From NCBI GenBank assembly GCA_017854535.1, contig JAFMHL010000016.1, forward strand, positions 1-64,000: a stretch of 64,000 nucleotides of DNA. The letters run 5' to 3'. Shown in pieces: positions 27,381 through 35,797 of this stretch. Positions within the stretch are counted from its first letter, which is position 1; each line of letters opens with the position of its first letter. The notes under the pieces are model-generated. The model was given only the letters and a program-made list of their open reading frames with translations, searched no databases and was not told the origin of the DNA. Source of the DNA: Nitratireductor sp. GTDB lineage: Bacteria; Pseudomonadota; Alphaproteobacteria; Rhizobiales; Rhizobiaceae. Position numbers and translations under genes: made by a program.

Positions 27381-28496
27381 ATGACCAACACCCAATCCCA
27401 ATCAGCGAATTCCGCACCACAAGCAAAAAAGGGCATCATGGATATCTCCATTTATATGCCTGGAAAGTCCGCTGCTCCAGCCGGCATCAAACTACATAAA
27501 TTATCATCCAACGAGACACCGTTAGGTCCAAGCCCAAAGGCGCTCAAAGCGATACAAGAGGCCAGCGAACATCTCGAATTATATCCAGACGGCCAATCAG
27601 ACGCGTTGAAAAAAGCCATTGGTGAAGTCTATGGCCTCAATACTGACAATCTGATTTGCGGCAATGGCTCTGATGAATTACTTTCCATGATTGGCGCCGC
27701 CTATCTAGAGACAGATGATGAAGTCATTTTTACCGAGCATGGCTTTCTGATGTACAAGATCGTGGCATTGACCTCTGGTGCAGTGCCTGTCGTCGTCAAA
27801 GAAACGAATGAGCATGCAGATGTGGATGCAATTCTGGCTGCCGTCACGCCCAGAACGCGAATCATATTTCTTGCCAATCCCAACAACCCAACGGGAACCT
27901 ATATCCCAATGGATGAAGTCCGCCGACTACATGCAGGTCTCCCAACAAATGTCGTTTTAGTATTGGACGCAGCCTATGCAGAATATGTGCGCCGAAATGA
28001 CTATGAGGCTGGCGTTGAGCTCGTTGCATCATCGCAAAATGTTATTATGACCAGGACTTTTTCGAAAATCCACGGTCTTGCCGCCTTGCGCATTGGTTGG
28101 GCTTATGCCCCCCGCTCGATGATAGAAATACTGGAGCGCGTCCGTGGACCGTTTAATGTAAACGCCTTAGCCATCGCTGCAGGTGCAGCAGCCATTCGTG
28201 ATCGCAATCACATAGACAAAGCTGTATTGCACAATGAAAAAAGCATTTTGCATGTGACAGCTGAGTTGGAAAAACGGGGGCTTCGCGTAACGCCTTCTGT
28301 GGGTAATTTCCTGTTGGTTCATTTTCCAGAAACAACAGGAAAGAGCGCTGCGGAAGCCGACGCCTATCTAACCTCAAAGGGTATCTTGCTGCGGGCCGTG
28401 ACCGGATACGGGTTTCCCAACGCGCTGCGTATGACTTTGGGAACGGATGAAACCAATGCTTTTGTGATTTCAACGTTAAGCGAATTTTTGGCTTAG
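27381..28496 (+). CDS. hisC: histidinol-phosphate/aromatic aminotransferase
   Basis: PLP-dependent fold-type I aminotransferase of 371 residues. [15 protein letters not shown] lies near the start and [15 protein letters not shown] holds the cofactor-binding Asn. [11 protein letters not shown] supplies Asp and Tyr, and the Schiff-base lysine is in [18 protein letters not shown] near residue 226. It converts imidazole-acetol phosphate to histidinol phosphate. Because the next gene is tyrC, it may also serve aromatic amino acid synthesis, as in other alphaproteobacteria. GGAAAAG precedes the ATG. The downstream gene starts 13 bases after its stop. Confidence 0.93.
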   Translation: MTNTQSQSANSAPQAKKGIMDISIYMPGKSAAPAGIKLHKLSSNETPLGPSPKALKAIQEASEHLELYPDGQSDALKKAIGEVYGLNTDNLICGNGSDELLSMIGAAYLETDDEVIFTEHGFLMYKIVALTSGAVPVVVKETNEHADVDAILAAVTPRTRIIFLANPNNPTGTYIPMDEVRRLHAGLPTNVVLVLDAAYAEYVRRNDYEAGVELVASSQNVIMTRTFSKIHGLAALRIGWAYAPRSMIEILERVRGPFNVNALAIAAGAAAIRDRNHIDKAVLHNEKSILHVTAELEKRGLRVTPSVGNFLLVHFPETTGKSAAEADAYLTSKGILLRAVTGYGFPNALRMTLGTDETNAFVISTLSEFLA

Positions 28497-28509
28497 AAGG
28501 GTAAATCGG

Positions 28510-29460
28510 ATGGCTCTGGTCGTCGAAAAATTGGCAATACTAGGCCAGGGTCTAATCGGCTCTTCAATCACCCGCGCGGTTTTTGAACGTAACCTAGCCA
28601 AACAAGTCACCATAACCGATGCATCCCCCAAAGTGCGTAAGCGGCTTTTGGAATTGGGCCTTGGCGCTGCCAAAGTTGTCGATAGCAATGAAGAGGCTGT
28701 TGCCGATGCAGATCTAGTTATCGCCTGTGTGCCAGTTGGCATCTACGGGCTGGTGGCTGAACAGATAGGGCCTCATCTTAAACAAGGCGCGATCCTCTCA
28801 GATGTTGGTTCAGTAAAAACCAGTATCATTTCAGATACCGCGCCTTTTTTACCAAACCATATTCATTTCATTCCTGCCCATCCTTTGGCAGGGACAGAAT
28901 TTTCTGGACCTGATGCCGGGCTTCCAAAACTGTTCGTCAATCGATGGTGTATTGTAACGCCGCCCGAGGGTTCGGATAAAAATGCTGTTTCTACTGTTCA
29001 AGCACTTTGGGAAGGGATGGGTTCAAAAGTTGAGGTTATGTCGCCCGAGCGCCATGATCAGGCATTGGCAATTACCAGCCACTTACCGCATCTCGTTGCT
29101 TTTTCAATTTTCCACACAGCGCTAGCCCAAGAAGAAAGAACGCAATCACCGGTCATTCAATTTTCAGCCGGAGCTTTTAAAGATTTTACCCGTATCGCTT
29201 CTTCAAATCCTATCATGTGGCGTGATATTTTCCTGAAAAACAAAGGTCCTATTCTGGACGTATTCCGCAGATTCATTGCTGATATGGAATCATGTGCTGA
29301 TGCGATTGAAAAAGGTGATGGAGAAAAGCTTGAAACTCTAATGACGAAAAGCCGTCTAACAAGGCGCCGCGTTATCGACAAAGAACACATCTCTTTGCTG
29401 CCGGATGAGCAGGATCAACGACTAGAAGAAACGCTCTTTCGTCCTTACTCTTCCGAGTAG
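28510..29460 (+). CDS. tyrC: prephenate/arogenate (cyclohexadienyl) dehydrogenase
   Basis: A 316-residue NAD(P)-dependent enzyme that decarboxylates prephenate or arogenate on the way to tyrosine. The Rossmann motif is LAILGQGLIGSSITRAV near residue 10; VGSVKTSI and FIPAHPLAGTEFSGP (near residue 125) are the conserved TyrA blocks, with the active-site His in AHPLAGTE and a second in ITSHLPHLVAF. There is no chorismate mutase domain or ACT domain. AAGG lies upstream of the ATG, and it is coupled closely to hisC. Confidence 0.92.
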   Translation: MALVVEKLAILGQGLIGSSITRAVFERNLAKQVTITDASPKVRKRLLELGLGAAKVVDSNEEAVADADLVIACVPVGIYGLVAEQIGPHLKQGAILSDVGSVKTSIISDTAPFLPNHIHFIPAHPLAGTEFSGPDAGLPKLFVNRWCIVTPPEGSDKNAVSTVQALWEGMGSKVEVMSPERHDQALAITSHLPHLVAFSIFHTALAQEERTQSPVIQFSAGAFKDFTRIASSNPIMWRDIFLKNKGPILDVFRRFIADMESCADAIEKGDGEKLETLMTKSRLTRRRVIDKEHISLLPDEQDQRLEETLFRPYSSE

Positions 29461-29481
29461 CCTAGTCTCGGATTCTGCCCA

Positions 29482-30519
29482 TCAAAAGAGACGGGGAATT
29501 TCCCCAACCTGCAAAAATCCAACAAATATATTTCCGTCTTTGATTTGAATTTTCAAATCCTTGATCGCTATCTTGTTATCGGATCGGTCTGCAAAGGCTT
29601 CCAGATACTGAGCAACATTTTCAAGATCAGAAGCAATAGGTGGAAAAACTGACGTCGCATAGTTAATTAGTTTTTGGGGGTTTTCGATATCAAGGCTCAG
29701 CGCTCCCGATAGAAAACCTGACCGGCTAATTTCAATCGGGCCTGAAACCTTAAGCATGCCACCACTTTTTGTAGAAAACACAAAACCTTTAAGATCAGCT
29801 CTGCCTCCATTGGCTTTCAACACATCCAAGAGAGTTTGGCCAGATTGGATAATTGCCACGCCATCTTTCAACTGTCCGTCGATGCTGAAAGATACCGGCT
29901 CAATCAAATTGGCTTCATTATCGTCAATTTGCCATTGATCCGCAGACAGGGCGAGATCCATATCTTTGCCATCGTTCTCTTCACTGATGCGCGTGTGAAA
30001 CTGCAGCTCTTGCACAGAACCAAGCAAATCCCTTTGCCCAAAATCATTGGCAGATACCGAGATTTGGTCTGCGACAACCGATAGCCGTTTGAATCCACTT
30101 GTACCTATATTACTGCTGGATTTCAGATTGTTCCAATCAATGGTCAAAGGCGCAAGGCCAGGAACAACCAAATCATAAGGCGAATCCAATTCAGCAACAA
30201 AATGCCCAGGGCGATACAGCTGGGCAGCCGAGCGAAATCCTTTTCCAGAAATATTTACCCCTGCTGAAGCATCAGCAAAAGTTACACCATCACAAAAAAC
30301 ACCGAGCCTGAAGGGATAACCACGCACCTCTTGATTGATGCAATCTAGGTTTTTGCCCTGACTGGCAAGGTTTGCAGCAAGCATTTTTGCTCGCTCATCC
30401 AGTTTACCAGATGCCCAATACCATCCAGCACTTAGCCCGCCAAAAAGTAGCACAATGAATGCAACGAAATAGGTGAGTTTTCTTTTTGATCCGCGTGAAA
30501 ATTTTTGATTTTCTGACAT
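29482..30519 (-). CDS. DUF2125 domain protein
   Basis: A 345-residue protein with a basic N-terminus and one membrane segment at about residues 15-38 (FVAFIVLLFGGLSAGWYW), so most of it should face the periplasm. The DUF2125 pattern appears as CINQEVRGYPFRLGVFCDG and, later, beta-rich repeats such as SFSIDGQLKDGVAIIQSGQTLLDVL. In Rhizobiales it commonly sits next to tyrC and a gamma-glutamylcyclotransferase, as here. Function unknown. I chose the ATG at 30519; a TTG start at 30552 would add 11 residues. Confidence 0.8.
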   Translation of the reverse strand: MSENQKFSRGSKRKLTYFVAFIVLLFGGLSAGWYWASGKLDERAKMLAANLASQGKNLDCINQEVRGYPFRLGVFCDGVTFADASAGVNISGKGFRSAAQLYRPGHFVAELDSPYDLVVPGLAPLTIDWNNLKSSSNIGTSGFKRLSVVADQISVSANDFGQRDLLGSVQELQFHTRISEENDGKDMDLALSADQWQIDDNEANLIEPVSFSIDGQLKDGVAIIQSGQTLLDVLKANGGRADLKGFVFSTKSGGMLKVSGPIEISRSGFLSGALSLDIENPQKLINYATSVFPPIASDLENVAQYLEAFADRSDNKIAIKDLKIQIKDGNIFVGFLQVGEIPRLF

Positions 30520-30607
30520 TGCTTGCAAAACCTTTTGAAACCTGATTTTCAAACACCCAGTTACATGAAATATTGGGCGAATCTAATGGGCAGAGCTTGG
30601 ACGGTTT

Positions 30608-31135
30608 ATGGGTGATTTTTGGGTTTTTGGCTATGGCTCTTTGATCTGGCGGCCAGGTTTTGATTTTATCGAAGAACAAAAGGCCCGTTTGCATGGTTGG
30701 CGCCGCGGTCTATGCGTTCACTCCTGGGTTCATCGAGGAACAAAGGAAGCGCCTGGCCTTGTGCTTGGACTAGACCGGGGCGGTAGTTGCGCCGGATTGG
30801 CTCGAAAAGTCAGCGGTGAAAAACGTGAACCCGTGATTCAATATTTAAGGGAGCGCGAACTGGTTACCAATGTTTATCTGGAAAAATGGGTTCCCATTCG
30901 CCTTGCAAATGGAGAAAAAACCCAAGCATTGACCTATGTAGTCGATCAAGCCCATGACCAATATGCGAAACCTATGGCTGTTGAGCAATTGGTAGAAATA
31001 ATTAGAAAAGCCCAAGGAAAATCAGGCGAAAACCGCGACTATGTTTGTAACACGGTCACATCCTTGAAAGCATTGGGCATTCGCGATCATGTGTTGGAGC
31101 GGATTGTCAAAGATCTTGATACTGGAAAGGCTTAG
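30608..31135 (+). CDS. ChaC-like gamma-glutamylcyclotransferase
   Basis: A 175-residue protein of the ChaC family, which releases 5-oxoproline from glutathione. It starts with the GGCT-fold signature WVFGYGSLIWRPGFDF. LHGWRRGLCVHSWVHRGTKEAPGLVLGLD and YLREREL (with the catalytic glutamate position) follow. Its stop overlaps the plsC stop by four bases on the opposite strand, so the two genes converge without a spacer. The upstream ATG lies 88 bases from the divergent DUF2125 gene. Confidence 0.9.
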   Translation: MGDFWVFGYGSLIWRPGFDFIEEQKARLHGWRRGLCVHSWVHRGTKEAPGLVLGLDRGGSCAGLARKVSGEKREPVIQYLRERELVTNVYLEKWVPIRLANGEKTQALTYVVDQAHDQYAKPMAVEQLVEIIRKAQGKSGENRDYVCNTVTSLKALGIRDHVLERIVKDLDTGKA

Positions 31136-31914
31136 GCTTGTTTCTGCATTGCATCATTCAATTCTATGGCTAACGGCGGCGGCAAAGGTGAGTTCGCCGC
31201 CTCGCTGATCAATCGATCTGATGCATCCTCAATCACTTGGTATAGTTTTTTACTAAAAGCGTCTTTTGATAATCCTGGCTGAATGGGCTCTAAAAACTCC
31301 ATAATAATGGTGCCTGGATAAATCTTCAAAGCCTGTCGCCCCCAATACAAGCCTGAATTAAGCGCAACTGGCTGGATGGGTACCTTAAGATCATCATATA
31401 AATAAGTAATTCCGAATTTGTAGCGAACTTTAACTCCCGGCTTGGTCCGCGTTCCTTCCGGATAAATGATAACCTGACGCGGGCGCTCGGCCATATAAAG
31501 TTTGGTATTTTTTGCCATGGAAGCAAGGGCAATCGCGCCTTTGCCCCGATCAACCGGAACCACTTTCACCTTCATCATGAACCAGCCGAAAAGCGGTGTG
31601 AACATCAATTCGCGCTTCAAGATGTAACTTGGATCCTTGAAAAACAAAATCATCGTATAGGTTTCCCAAGCAGACTGATGTTTTGAAGCAATCAATTGAT
31701 TGGAACTTTGGTCGAGCCGCTCGACGCCTCGAAATTCATATCGCGTTCCGCAGATTTTGTTTTGTAGCCATAAATGGCTATAGCCCCAAAGTTTCGCGAC
31801 CTTCCAGGCATCTTCCAAGGGCATGATGAAAAACGACGGTATCCAGAAAATCATCTGAAAAGCGTTGCTTAGATAAAATAAAACCGTGAAGAGAAGAGAG
31901 CGAAACAGTAGCAC
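31132..31914 (-). CDS. plsC: 1-acyl-sn-glycerol-3-phosphate acyltransferase
   Basis: A 260-residue membrane-bound acyltransferase that makes phosphatidic acid. An N-terminal hydrophobic anchor (about residues 5-33) is followed by the acyltransferase block: ASKHQSAWETY near residue 77 carries the HX4[D/E] motif with Glu rather than Asp, VPVDRG near residue 120, then IIYPEGTRTKPG. The Glu in place of Asp is seen in my recollection of related alphaproteobacterial enzymes, so it may not be disabling. The start is GTG, with GGAAAATTAC upstream. It faces ftsX 65 bases away. Confidence 0.9.
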   Translation of the reverse strand: MLLFRSLLFTVLFYLSNAFQMIFWIPSFFIMPLEDAWKVAKLWGYSHLWLQNKICGTRYEFRGVERLDQSSNQLIASKHQSAWETYTMILFFKDPSYILKRELMFTPLFGWFMMKVKVVPVDRGKGAIALASMAKNTKLYMAERPRQVIIYPEGTRTKPGVKVRYKFGITYLYDDLKVPIQPVALNSGLYWGRQALKIYPGTIIMEFLEPIQPGLSKDAFSKKLYQVIEDASDRLISEAANSPLPPPLAIELNDAMQKQA

Positions 31915-31978
31915 GTAATTTTCCGTCTATTTTGCCAAACCTTAGCCGTCTATAGCATGGCCAAGGACAAGGGTAAGG

Positions 31979-33052
31979 TCAATTCTTCTGTCTACCGCCA
32001 TAAGTTTCAAGCTGGCTTACATGACGCATGACAGTAATTCGGGAAGTCAAACCCGTTAAAACAGCCACTCCGACTGCAACCAAGAATATTCCAAACAAAC
32101 CCCAACCGCCGATGGAAAAACTGCCAAACAGCGCGTTCATTTGATCAGCTTGCGGTGTCGCTTTCATTGTTGATGACCAAACCCCAAGGGCCAAAAACAA
32201 AAAGATAGCTGCAATACCGCCACTCAAAGAGCCAATTAAACCTAGCCGTAAGAAATGATGTTCAAACTCTCTGGCGATAAATACCCTATCAGCGCCAACA
32301 AAATGCAGCACATCAACTATATCCTTATTTCCAGCCATAGCCCCGCGTGTAGCAAAGACCACCGTCAAAACGGTTGCCGTCATAACCAGAATAAAGACAA
32401 TCACACCACCAAGAACCGTAGTTCGAGCCATGGTGTTTAACCGATCAACCCATGAACGATGGTCATCAAGCGATGCGCCGGGCACCTCTTCACTCAAGGT
32501 TTTCGCAATCGCCGCATAATCAAGCGTTTTTGATTGATCAACCGAAACCGTCAACAATGCTGGAATAGGCAATTCATCCAATTGCAAACCCGAGCCCAAG
32601 AAGGGCTCTAATAAACGAGCTGACGCCTCATCATCAAGGACCGTCACTTTTTCAACGCCGTCAAAGGTAAGCAAAAGCGAAGAAGCTGCCCTAATGGATT
32701 GCTCCATATCCACATTTTCATAAGGGCGAATCTGCACAGTTACTTCTCTAGAAATATCCGTTTGCCAACCTTGGGCTGTATCACGAACCAAAAATACAGC
32801 TCCCAATGTCAAACAGGCCAAAAATGCCATTATGGCAATGACCGTTAAAAGGGCCTGCCCCGCAACCCCTTCACGGGGAACTATATTTCGTCCGCTAGTT
32901 AAAGAGGGCGTGCGGATATTGCGCTTGCTCGCCGGCTGCGCGTCATCAGAGTGGCTCTTGAACAACGGCTTTTCATGGCGCGCTGCATCAGCCTGACCAC
33001 CATCATCGTCAATCATCGGTTCAAGCCTCTCAGGGTGGTTTGGATCAGTCAT
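31979..33052 (-). CDS. ftsX: cell division ABC permease
   Basis: A 357-residue membrane protein that links FtsE to periplasmic murein hydrolase activation during division. A long cytoplasmic N-terminus (about 70 residues) precedes a membrane segment (LLTVIAIMAFLACLTLGAVFLV). A periplasmic loop of about 130 residues follows (VTVQIRPYENVDMEQSI), then three C-terminal membrane segments around ILVMTATVLTVVF and GLIGSLSGGIAAIFLFLALGVW. Its ATG overlaps the ftsE stop by eight bases. In related genomes I recall a YdcF-type gene between plsC and ftsX; none is present in this 65-base gap. Confidence 0.92.
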   Translation of the reverse strand: MTDPNHPERLEPMIDDDGGQADAARHEKPLFKSHSDDAQPASKRNIRTPSLTSGRNIVPREGVAGQALLTVIAIMAFLACLTLGAVFLVRDTAQGWQTDISREVTVQIRPYENVDMEQSIRAASSLLLTFDGVEKVTVLDDEASARLLEPFLGSGLQLDELPIPALLTVSVDQSKTLDYAAIAKTLSEEVPGASLDDHRSWVDRLNTMARTTVLGGVIVFILVMTATVLTVVFATRGAMAGNKDIVDVLHFVGADRVFIAREFEHHFLRLGLIGSLSGGIAAIFLFLALGVWSSTMKATPQADQMNALFGSFSIGGWGLFGIFLVAVGVAVLTGLTSRITVMRHVSQLETYGGRQKN

Positions 33053-33704
33053 AGATCTGCAACCTTCCTTCGTTCAGCACCAGACGGCGTGCCTGATATT
33101 GATCCATCAACCCCATATCATGGGTAGCAATAATGACGGAGGTTCCCGATCGGTGCAGTTCAATGAAAAGTCGTAATAAACGCCTTGCCATTGGAGGGTC
33201 AACATTACCGGTCGGCTCATCGGCCAACAGAACCTTGGGTTGGTCTATCAAAGCGCGCGCGATCGCAGCACGTTGTTTTTCACCACCAGATAAAACAGGC
33301 GGTAAGGCATGCATTCGCTCCCCAAGGCCAACCCATTTCAGCAACTCGGTCACATCGGTGCGATAGCTCGCTTCATCTTTACCCAAAACCTTCAAAGGCA
33401 GCGCCACATTTTCATAAGTTGTGAGATGGCTTAACAGGCGGAAATCCTGAAACACTACGCCTACTTTACGCCGAATGTCCGGCATCGCATCACGGGGAAT
33501 ACGAGAAGCCTCTTTGCCGAAAACCCGCACAACTCCGCGTGTTGGCTTCAAAGACATCAGCATCAACCGCAAAAGGCTGGTTTTTCCAGCGCCTGATGGG
33601 CCTGTTAAAAATTGAAACGAATTTGCAGGCACGTCGAAGCTGAGGTCACTTAAAACCTCCGGCCCCAAACCGTAACGCAAACCAACATTTTCAAATTGAA
33701 TCAC
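33045..33704 (-). CDS. ftsE: cell division ABC ATP-binding protein
   Basis: A 219-residue ATPase subunit. Walker A is GPSGAGKTS near residue 36, the Q-loop VVFQDFRLL, the ABC signature LSGGEKQRAAIARAL, and Walker B VLLADEPTGNVD followed by a His in IATHDMGLM. It forms FtsEX with the next gene. A near-palindrome containing a TTAACCAT-type CtrA octamer lies about 34 bases upstream of the start. The plus-strand neighbour is divergent. Confidence 0.94.
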   Translation of the reverse strand: MIQFENVGLRYGLGPEVLSDLSFDVPANSFQFLTGPSGAGKTSLLRLMLMSLKPTRGVVRVFGKEASRIPRDAMPDIRRKVGVVFQDFRLLSHLTTYENVALPLKVLGKDEASYRTDVTELLKWVGLGERMHALPPVLSGGEKQRAAIARALIDQPKVLLADEPTGNVDPPMARRLLRLFIELHRSGTSVIIATHDMGLMDQYQARRLVLNEGRLQIYD

Positions 33705-33737
33705 AAATTCATCCTCAAAAATTATCCCTCAACTTGC

Positions 33738-33753
33738 GTTAATCATGGTTAAC
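33738..33753 (-). promoter_or_regulatory. CtrA-type site candidate upstream of ftsE
   Basis: On the minus strand the site reads GTTAACCATGATTAAC, which contains TTAACCAT and two TTAA half-sites spaced by six bases (the classic CtrA spacing is seven). It sits 34 bases before the ftsE start. CtrA control is inference. Confidence 0.35.
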
Positions 33754-33785
33754 AATGCATTAAGGAATCAACGCTATACCGGAAA

Positions 33786-34499
33786 ATGAATCAGAATAAT
33801 AATTTTCCTATCCCAAAGTGGAATTGTGATATGCGGGCCCATAGAAGAACAAATAATGCCGTTACTGTGATTGATCACGAGCCGCTAAACACCACGTCGA
33901 ACGACCAAAATTCTGACTTTGATCAAAAACCAGTTTTCGGCAAACGAAATTCGAATCAGGCAAGACCTGCAGTAACGAAAGACTTTTTTTCCACACCGCC
34001 TAACTCATCATTCAAAGCCAACAGGCTAAATGAAGATGATCTTGATGTAAGAAGTCATGAATTCAGCTTCGCGAATGTTCTATCAACATTACCTGTCAAA
34101 ACGCTTGCAGCAGTTTTAACCATTGCAATCGGACTACCAATGGCCTTCATAGCCATTTCAGAAAGAACTTCCGGAGATAATATTGATCCAATCACCACTG
34201 CATCCGTTTCTATGATTAACGGATTGGAGATAAGTGATGTTTCGTTAACACGGGTGCTACATCAAGATTCATCCGTGGCCACCGTTTTCGGAAAAGTAAG
34301 CAGTCCTGATGGATCGGATAAACCCTTACGGCCGCTGGTGATAACCCTTTATGACAAAGACGGAAAACCGGTTCAAAGCTGGCAACATCGTATTGGTAAA
34401 ACTGGAATTCAGCCAAACCAAAATTATCGTTTCATGACATCTGCAATTGACTATAGTGGGAATGGCCGCACTGTGCGCGTGACCATTTCCGATAAATAG
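33786..34499 (+). CDS. DUF3426-like membrane protein without an N-terminal zinc ribbon
   Basis: A 237-residue protein. About 100 polar, low-complexity residues (Asn/Ser/Asp rich) are followed by one membrane segment (LAAVLTIAIGLPMAFIAI). An extracytoplasmic beta-rich domain then follows (LEISDVSLTRVLHQDSSVATVFGKV, then RPLVITLYDKDGKPVQSWQHRI), reminiscent of DUF3426/FxLYD domains. In relatives this locus usually encodes an MJ0042 zinc-ribbon protein with CPxC pairs at the N-terminus; none is visible here (only one Cys). It lies between divergent ftsE and hpt, with 15 bases to hpt. Function unknown. Confidence 0.75.
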   Translation: MNQNNNFPIPKWNCDMRAHRRTNNAVTVIDHEPLNTTSNDQNSDFDQKPVFGKRNSNQARPAVTKDFFSTPPNSSFKANRLNEDDLDVRSHEFSFANVLSTLPVKTLAAVLTIAIGLPMAFIAISERTSGDNIDPITTASVSMINGLEISDVSLTRVLHQDSSVATVFGKVSSPDGSDKPLRPLVITLYDKDGKPVQSWQHRIGKTGIQPNQNYRFMTSAIDYSGNGRTVRVTISDK

Positions 34500-34513
34500 C
34501 AAGTCGAGTTCCC

Positions 34514-35056
34514 ATGCCAATTGTAAGAAACAAGAAAATTGAAGTTCTGTTCAGCGCAGAGCAAATCGCTCAACGTACCCATGAGCTTGCGGAAGAAATT
34601 GCCCTGAGCGATCTGAAGGATATTCTTGTAATATCCGTTCTTAAGGGATCATTTGTTTTCGCTGCTGATTTGATCAGAGCTTTTCATAAAGCTGGCCTTG
34701 CCCCGGAAGTCGAGTTTATCTCCATTTCAAGCTATGGATCAGGTACCGAGGCTGGTGAAATACAATTGCTGCAAGATATCAAAACCGAAGTTTCAGGGCG
34801 CGACGTCATTCTAATCGATGATATTCTCGAATCAGGAAACACAATGCAATTCACCCGAAACTTGATGCTCGAACGCGGCGCTAGCAAAGTTGCCATCATC
34901 ACTTTATTGGACAAATCGATACGCAGAAAAGCAAAAATTGAAGCAGACTATGTTGGCTTTGAATGTCCAGATAAATTTGTAGTTGGTTATGGAATGGATG
35001 TTGGCCATGCCTTTAGAGAATTGCCATTTGTGGGCATTGTCACAGGAGACGCGTAA
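34514..35056 (+). CDS. hpt: hypoxanthine phosphoribosyltransferase
   Basis: A 180-residue purine-salvage enzyme. The PRPP-binding loop is DVILIDDILESGNTM near residue 100; the flexible loop SISSYGSG lies near residue 75. C-terminal DKFVVGYGMD and AFRELPFVG complete the active site. It turns hypoxanthine or guanine plus PRPP into IMP or GMP. A GAG lies five bases before the ATG. Its stop overlaps the cpdR ATG as TAATG. purH, the IMP-forming enzyme, is about 4 kb downstream on the same strand. Confidence 0.95.
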   Translation: MPIVRNKKIEVLFSAEQIAQRTHELAEEIALSDLKDILVISVLKGSFVFAADLIRAFHKAGLAPEVEFISISSYGSGTEAGEIQLLQDIKTEVSGRDVILIDDILESGNTMQFTRNLMLERGASKVAIITLLDKSIRRKAKIEADYVGFECPDKFVVGYGMDVGHAFRELPFVGIVTGDA

Positions 35057-35421
35057 TGGCCAGAATTCTGCTTGTGGAAGATGACGAATCTGTCCGTGCA
35101 TTTGTGGCACGAGCCCTTGAAATTGACCGTCATGGTGTCGTCACCGCCGAAGACGGAGAGATCGGACTTGAAACATTTTTAGCTGACCAGGAAGGGTTTG
35201 ACTTGGTTCTAACCGATATTCAAATGCCTCATCTTGATGGCATTGAAATGAGCAAAGCAGTTTCAATCAAATCTCCAGGGCAGAAAATCTTGATGATGAC
35301 GGGCTACGCAAACCAGCGTGAACGGGCAGCAAGTCTCGACGCAATTGTAATAGATGTTGTCCAAAAACCATTCACACTGCCCGAGATCAGAAAACAAGTT
35401 GCGGCAGCTTTAGTCCAGTAG
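35056..35421 (+). CDS. cpdR: CpdR-type single-domain response regulator
   Basis: A 121-residue receiver domain with no output domain. The phosphoacceptor Asp54 is in VLTDIQMPHLDG; acidic pair E8/D9/D10 precedes it, and the switch lysine lies in VVQKPFTLPEI. The sequence MARILLVEDDESVRAFVARALE closely matches the CpdR class. In Caulobacter CpdR controls ClpXP-driven proteolysis of CtrA through the CckA-ChpT relay, which I take as the likely role. Translational coupling with hpt (TAATG) is a conserved arrangement in Rhizobiales as I recall. Confidence 0.9.
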   Translation: MARILLVEDDESVRAFVARALEIDRHGVVTAEDGEIGLETFLADQEGFDLVLTDIQMPHLDGIEMSKAVSIKSPGQKILMMTGYANQRERAASLDAIVIDVVQKPFTLPEIRKQVAAALVQ

Positions 35422-35443
35422 CAACTGGTTGAAACCAATTGTC

Positions 35444-35671
35444 CTAAAAGTCGACGGCAATTCCTTTTTTTTCCCAATCACCATAGCGCGCCGGATCAAG
35501 GCCACCGCGGCCGTTAATTTCAGGTTTTTGCGCATCTTTGATTTTAGCCGCAGCAGATTTTCTTTCTGCAGCTTCTTGCAAAGCCCGTTGCGCTGCTGGC
35601 GGCACCTGTTTATCATTGGCACGATCAGTATCAGTCATTTTCGGCACAGTGATTTTTTGATTGTCATCCAT
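35444..35671 (-). CDS. DUF1674 protein, SDHAF4-like succinate dehydrogenase assembly factor
   Basis: A 75-residue protein ending in NGRGGLDPARYGDWEKKGIAVDF, the DUF1674 signature. The mitochondrial homologue SDHAF4 assists insertion of flavinated SdhA. The N-terminal half (QVPPAAQRALQEAAERK) is helical and charged. The ATG at 35671 has AGG eight bases upstream, better than the ATG at 35677. It is divergent from rsmB and converges with cpdR. The name is from family knowledge; function in this organism is inference. Confidence 0.85.
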   Translation of the reverse strand: MDDNQKITVPKMTDTDRANDKQVPPAAQRALQEAAERKSAAAKIKDAQKPEINGRGGLDPARYGDWEKKGIAVDF

Positions 35672-35797
35672 AGGCATAACCTGTCTTTTTTATTTAAGCG
35701 ACTTACGGCTTCCTTTTCGTCTCTATTGCTTGCATATAGGGCTAATCTCCCAATTTGGCAAAGTGCCAAGCAATCTTCCAGTAGCGACTACTATCCC

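Noticed and set aside
35429-35797. N-terminal extension of the rsmB frame by 123 codons
   Set aside because: It overlaps the well-supported DUF1674 gene on the other strand, and RsmB normally begins near MQDRNQ with about 450 residues.
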